Assembly (NCBI RefSeq): GCF_010093815.1
Contig: NW_022985555.1
Span: 928,186-992,185 of the forward strand
Direction of reading: 5' to 3'
Origin: Pseudovirgaria hyperparasitica
Taxonomy: Eukaryota > Ascomycota > Dothideomycetes > Acrospermales > Acrospermaceae
DNA: 64,000 bases
Within the stretch, counting starts at the first letter, position 1; every line of letters starts with the position of its first letter. Positions 59,846-64,000 of this stretch are shown in pieces. Position numbers and translations under genes: made by a program. The notes below the pieces were generated by a model. That model was not told the origin of the DNA and made no database searches. It saw nothing but the letters and a program-made list of their open reading frames with translations.

Positions 59846-60952
59846 CTACTCGGGAGGAGTGTACACCCAACCTGATGGGTCGAGAACAACGCTGAAATCG
59901 ACACCCCCGAAAACACCGACCACAGGGAAGAGATCACACTCGCCTTTCAGACCGACTGCGCCTTCGGCACTTTTTGAGTCTAATTCTGCGTTCCCGTCCC
60001 ATCCCCCCGTCTTCACACCATCTCTCGTGAAGAAGACCTCGATATCTAGCGGATTTTGACTTCCTCCCTCGTACGTAGGTGGTTTTCGAGGCAAAGAAAA
60101 CGTCATACCTATCCCAACAACCTGGGCATCGTAGAACGGCGTAGTAAAATCGGACCCTCCTTCATCGTTGTTGATGTACTGATGCCCGTCGTCAGAGTGG
60201 ACCGCTAGACTCCCACGATGCCACCCTGGCAGCCGGAATGGCGGATACGGCGGCGCGCAGTAACCTATGGCTATCCCGGAGTCCGTGTTCTGCACCATGT
60301 TAGATGGACCAGAGGATGAGACCTCTTTCTGTTTGTTAGACGAGCGCGAAAACAGTCTCGAAAAATTCTTGATTCCGTGCTTTTCGCTCTTCGTCACTTC
60401 ATGCTGTGGTCCAGAATACTGGTTCGATTGTCCGTCACGACCTAGCACCAAGGGACGTATCTCGAAATATATTGTTTTGCTTCTTCCCGTCACTGATGGG
60501 CTATCATGCAACGCCGAATAGGCTGGCAGGTGCGTCAATAGGATCGAATCTGCACAGCTGGCATGTGTTCTGCAGCTATATGTGCCTGGTCTACCGTTTT
60601 CGAGGACGTCTCCGAGATATGGATTTTGTTTGATGAGTCGCAGAGATCCTGCTTGAACTTCTTCGCGCTGCTCTGCGGTTAAAGGTCGTGGTGCCCATAA
60701 TCGATTCTTTAAACACCATTGTGCTCCGCGATAAGCGTCTCCTGGAGAAGCATTTGCAGCTGGTGAGACTTCATATGATAGCGATGGCGGAGGTGGAAGC
60801 TCCGAGGTATCAGGAATGATGGTCCAATTGTGAGGATATGGAGGTGATTGCGTCTCGTATGCTGGAAGTTTCTGGCTCGGTGGTGGTCCTGGAGGAGGTT
60901 GATAGCTCTGTTGACCTGGTGGAGGACCAGGCGGTGGATGGAAGCTGGACAT
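59846..60952 (-). CDS. SPRY-domain protein with proline-rich N-terminus
   Basis: An intronless 368-aa frame. The first 60 aa are Pro-rich (PPPGPPPGQQ). The rest matches a SPRY/B30.2-like fold: TIYFEIRPLVLG, IAIGYCAPPYPPFRLPGWHR, GSLAVHSDDGHQYINNDEGG, VVGIGMTFSLPRK, IEVFFTRDG, LFPVVGVFGGVDFSVVLDP and a closing WVYTPPE. Fungal proteins of this plan include Ssh4/Ear1-like adaptors, but no transmembrane segment or PY motif is clear here, so the role is open. It is convergent with Rrp7, with only 46 bp between stop codons. Confidence 0.85.
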   Translation of the reverse strand: MSSFHPPPGPPPGQQSYQPPPGPPPSQKLPAYETQSPPYPHNWTIIPDTSELPPPPSLSYEVSPAANASPGDAYRGAQWCLKNRLWAPRPLTAEQREEVQAGSLRLIKQNPYLGDVLENGRPGTYSCRTHASCADSILLTHLPAYSALHDSPSVTGRSKTIYFEIRPLVLGRDGQSNQYSGPQHEVTKSEKHGIKNFSRLFSRSSNKQKEVSSSGPSNMVQNTDSGIAIGYCAPPYPPFRLPGWHRGSLAVHSDDGHQYINNDEGGSDFTTPFYDAQVVGIGMTFSLPRKPPTYEGGSQNPLDIEVFFTRDGVKTGGWDGNAELDSKSAEGAVGLKGECDLFPVVGVFGGVDFSVVLDPSGWVYTPPE

Positions 60953-61444
60953 TTCAGGATTGTATACTCGTTACTACTTGGCGACTGCTTCGATATGCAA
61001 TATTTTCTTGATTTGGATGTATTGTGAAGCTACTAGCTAGATACAGTACGAGGGAAGTTGAGGTACAAGAGTATGGATATTATAACTGCAAGCTGGCTAG
61101 AGTAACAACGTGCATCAGATGCTCACTCAAAAAAAACATCCCCGCTAGCGCATGTCATGTGCTCGTTGAAGACGCAGGTAATTGTGATAATGAGTGAAGG
61201 TGAATGAATTTTGAAAGAAACATGTTTTGTTCCACCCCGCAGAGCCCGTGCGGCTGTGCTCCCTGCGCCACCCGCTCAGAAACGTGCGGCTCGAGGCGTG
61301 GCGTGCGCGTGCATCGCGGCCCCAAGCACAACTAAAATGTGCTGAGGAAGTCTATGACATGTCGTCTGCTCTGCATATAATGTCTGACCTACACCCTACG
61401 GCGCTGCTCATCACGCCGTCAACGTTCCCTCGAGCAGCGAAGAA
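60953..61444. other. Divergent promoter between SPRY and metallo-beta-lactamase-like genes
   Basis: About 490 bp. The right half is GC-rich (61230-61330). The frame upstream of the 61445 ATG is open but has no recognisable content. Confidence 0.5.
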
Positions 61445-62586
61445 ATGACTGACACGCCTGCTGCGCAGCTCCAAGGCGACCTCCGCGCCTCGATAGCACA
61501 ATCACTCGAGGCACAACGACCCCTATTGCATCACCTCAACGCCGATTCGTCCTGGCTACTGCAGATTCCACGGCCAAAGGGTGGACGGAAGAGTGGGAAT
61601 TTCAGGAAATTCTATAATGTCCTGATTGATCCGTGGTTAGCGGGTGGTCAGAGTGATGTGGCGAGCTGGTTCAGCCAGCAGTTTCATGCGACTGAGAGCA
61701 AGGTCGGGAGCATAGAAGAGGTGGAGCAATTGATACGTCGTGTTGAAGGTGGAGGTGGTGAAGAAGAGGGTCTTAGGGTCTCGTCTGAGCCAGGACCTAG
61801 CCAGATTGATGTCGTGGCTATCAGTCATGAATTCACAGATCATTGTCATAAGGAAACGCTCATGCAAGTACACCCCGACGTAGCAGTATTTGCGAACGAT
61901 GTGAGTTCAGACAATCATACGCAGACCTATGTAATCAGAACTGACTGACGCGCCAAAAGCGTGCGGTATCGGTTATTCAAGGCTTCAAACACTTCCGCAC
62001 CATAGTGCCCATCCCCGCCTTCCAGCCCGACGGTGATACAGACTGGCGCATAACCTCTCTTCCTCCTCTGCCGGACTGGGTCTCCATCACACGCCTCATC
62101 AATCCTGCCGATGCACTCTACTACCATGCCGCGCTCATGATCACATTCCCATCCTCGCAGTCCCAGAAACCTGCCGACTCGCCAATATCCTCACCTGTCG
62201 ACATGCCCGCGGAAGCGATCATATACACACCGCACGGCATATCCGCGTCCGCGATCCCAGACCTGCGCTCTTTGTCGCCTCCGATCCATACGCTCGCGCT
62301 CTTACACGGACTACACGCCATCACGCTCACGAAGCAGAAGCTGAATCTAGGTGCTCACAACGGGTTGCAGGCGCAAAGGAAGCTGCAATCGCGATATTGG
62401 ATTGGTACACATGACGAAATCAAAAGAGGCGGTGGGATCGTGGCGAGGTTTCTGAGACGGAAAGTGATTACGCTGCAGGAGGCGGTGGAGCAGGAGAAGC
62501 AAGGGATGAAGGAGGAGGAGCGAAGGCAGTGGGCAGATGTTGGGTTCTTGGAGGTGGAGAATGGTGAGAGTGTGTTGCTGAGATGA
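61445..62586 (+). CDS. Metallo-beta-lactamase-fold hydrolase-like protein (UlaG-like)
   Basis: Exons 61445-61900 and 61960-62586 give 360 aa. A YNVLIDPWLAGGQSDVASWF segment is the first strand and loop of the fold. The metal motif reads ISHEFTDHCHKETL, a HxxxDH variant with an extra C-H, typical of fungal UlaG-like members. The segment RAVSVIQGFKHFRTIVPIP after the intron and AIIYTPHGI later fit the second half of the sandwich. The C-terminal helix is charged (EEERRQWADVGF). The substrate is unknown; no signal peptide is seen. Confidence 0.85.
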
Positions 62587-64000
62587 CGGGGACGTAGAGA
62601 TATAGATGTGCATAATACAAGTATCAGTAGCAAGCTGAAGGAGCATAATTCGTGATTGACTGCTCATGTTGTATTACTATGCACGCGTGCGGCGCAGTAA
62701 TACCCAGATCTTCACTGTGTACTGTAGCTAGCTGTGCAAACGGGAAGATCCGTTGGGTGGGTGCAGGCTCGGCGTATACGCAGCGTTGGGATGGCAGTCC
62801 CGCGTATATCTCAGCATACCAGCGCACAAGAGGGCACTTGGAAAGCCAGGCAGGTATAGACGACGAGATCAACAACCCATATCCACCCACCCATCTTCCC
62901 CGCCGATTTAAGCGACTTTCAGCGGGCACAAGGCGGCGACGGCGGGTGGTGCTTTGATGCTTTAGAGTACATTGGTGCTTTGGTGCCTTTGGTGCCTGTG
63001 CTAAGGTGTGCTAAGCGTGCTAAAAGTGTCTGTGGAGTCGACGGGAGGGCTAAAATAGGCTGAGAGACCGTCGCAGATCAATCAGTTCTCACACTCTCAG
63101 CCTCACTTCTGGCAATATCATTCGCTATTTGCTATCGTGGTCGACTGTGCTGGAGATGATCGGTGGAGATGGAGATTTGCAGACAGTAACTAGGTTGGAA
63201 GGTGGAGTGGCGCACGATGTGATTGATGATCAACACAACGGCGGCAGAGTTTGTTCTTGTCGATTTAGTGCTGATGGCTGTACCTAGCTAGCTAATTAGC
63301 CACCCTGGATGAGCGTCGTAAGCATTACAGTACCTTTGAAGAGGACTATTATGGTACCTACATAGCTATCGTTCATGTAAGATACAGATACCTACCTGGT
63401 AATTAGGTAGTAACTATGAACCAACCTAACTAAGCAGTGGGGGATATGTGGACTCATCTCCATCTGATCCTTGAAGGCCCCCCATATCATCCGCGACTCT
63501 CCGCTTGGTGCATTTCCACACCAGCATCCAAACAATCCCAAACAATTCGCTGGTCGCGCCATGACCATACTATACACCTTGTATATCATCCAATTGTGTT
63601 ATTGTGCGTCCCGTCTGCCCCATGCTATGTCTCATATCCCTGCCTGCCTGCTTGCTTACCTCCACCTCCACTACGAGTTATGTATGCTCCGTGGCTTGTA
63701 TACTTTGTATCGGGCGCATGGCAATCTTTCTCGCGTGGGCTGATAGGCAAATAACAGCAGGATACCGGTAGCAAAAGCCATCTAATCAAAAACCGCGTAG
63801 CTATCCTCGGACCAAACTCCTCGAGGACGACGCCAATAAAGTGACAGCGGAACGTGTTCAAGTGCAGCCTTTCTTCTGCAGGGAAACCCTCACACTTAAC
63901 CCGAGACGGCCTGGCTAATAAGCCTATTCGTGTTCTAGACTGTTGTTTTTTGCGCTGATTTCTATTCCCTTTTTCCAGTCTCGACCTTCCCGCAACGCTA
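62587..64000. other. Terminal region without a recognised gene
   Basis: About 1.4 kb. Short direct repeats of GGTGCTTT/GGTGCCTTT and GTGCTAA types lie around 62965-63025, and a short inverted repeat (CTACCT...AGGTAG) at 63392-63410. It is possibly the promoter of a gene beyond the window. No open frame is convincing. Confidence 0.5.

Noticed and set aside
63392-63410. Inverted repeat CTACCT...AGGTAG as a terminator or element end
   Set aside because: The stem is only six base pairs and there is no target duplication or T run.
1-64000. Transposon, virus-like or CRISPR content
   Set aside because: No reverse transcriptase, integrase, transposase or capsid motifs, no long terminal repeats and no regularly spaced repeats were found while reading both strands.

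Overview
The window is nuclear DNA of a filamentous ascomycete (Pezizomycotina). This rests on many short GT-AG introns of about 47-130 nt with CTAAC/CTGAC-type branch sites, single-gene transcription units on both strands, and clear orthologues of fungal proteins: a group III hybrid histidine kinase, Hrd3, Sfp1, Npr2, Nas2, trifunctional His4 and Zn2Cys6 regulators. A dothideomycete is my best guess, but that is only an impression. I see no CRISPR array, rRNA, convincing tRNA or intact transposon.

Layout. 0.3-4.4 kb: a six-HAMP hybrid histidine kinase (+). 5.9-7.9 kb: Ada3/Ngg1 of the SAGA complex (-). 9.4-11.2 kb: a membrane RING-H2 protein (+). 11.9-12.6 kb: a small secreted HsbA-like protein (-). 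12.6-15.2 kb: gene-poor. 15.2-16.6 kb: a secreted heme-thiolate peroxidase (-). 18.0-19.6 kb: Npr2 (-). 20.7-22.2 kb: an orphan ORF (+) whose end overlaps an amidase on the other strand (22.1-24.0 kb). 24.4-25.3 kb: a BAP31-like ER protein (-). 25.7-27.9 kb: Dus3 (+). 27.9-33.0 kb: a 5-kb non-coding interval ending in a 1.1-kb leader with no ATG, ahead of an Sfp1-like zinc-finger gene (33.0-34.8 kb, +). 35.9-38.8 kb: Hrd3 (-). 39.3-41.2 kb: an MFS transporter (+). 42.6-44.6 kb: a Zn2Cys6 regulator (+). 45.2-46.1 kb: Ran/Gsp1 (-). 46.6-47.5 kb: Nas2 (-). 48.2-51.6 kb: a RhoGEF (+). 52.4-52.8 kb: an Rtc3/SBDS-like protein (+). 53.4-54.9 kb: an F-box-like protein (+). 55.5-58.2 kb: His4 (+). 58.8-59.8 kb: Rrp7 (+). 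59.8-61.0 kb: a SPRY protein (-). 61.4-62.6 kb: a metallo-beta-lactamase-fold protein (+). The last 1.4 kb has no gene I can support.

Most genes are housekeeping and do not form one pathway. Several touch nutrient and growth control: Npr2 (TORC1 brake), Sfp1 (ribosome biogenesis), Rrp7 (small-subunit processing) and His4 (histidine synthesis). Hrd3, the BAP31-like protein and the RING protein are membrane or ER quality-control components. The most accessory-looking part is the orphan/amidase overlap and the transporter/Zn2Cys6 pair.

Exon boundaries were set by hand from splice signals, reading-frame continuity and remembered family motifs; no alignment was run. The most unusual signal is the strand-specific absence of ATG for 1,112 nt before the Sfp1-like start codon.
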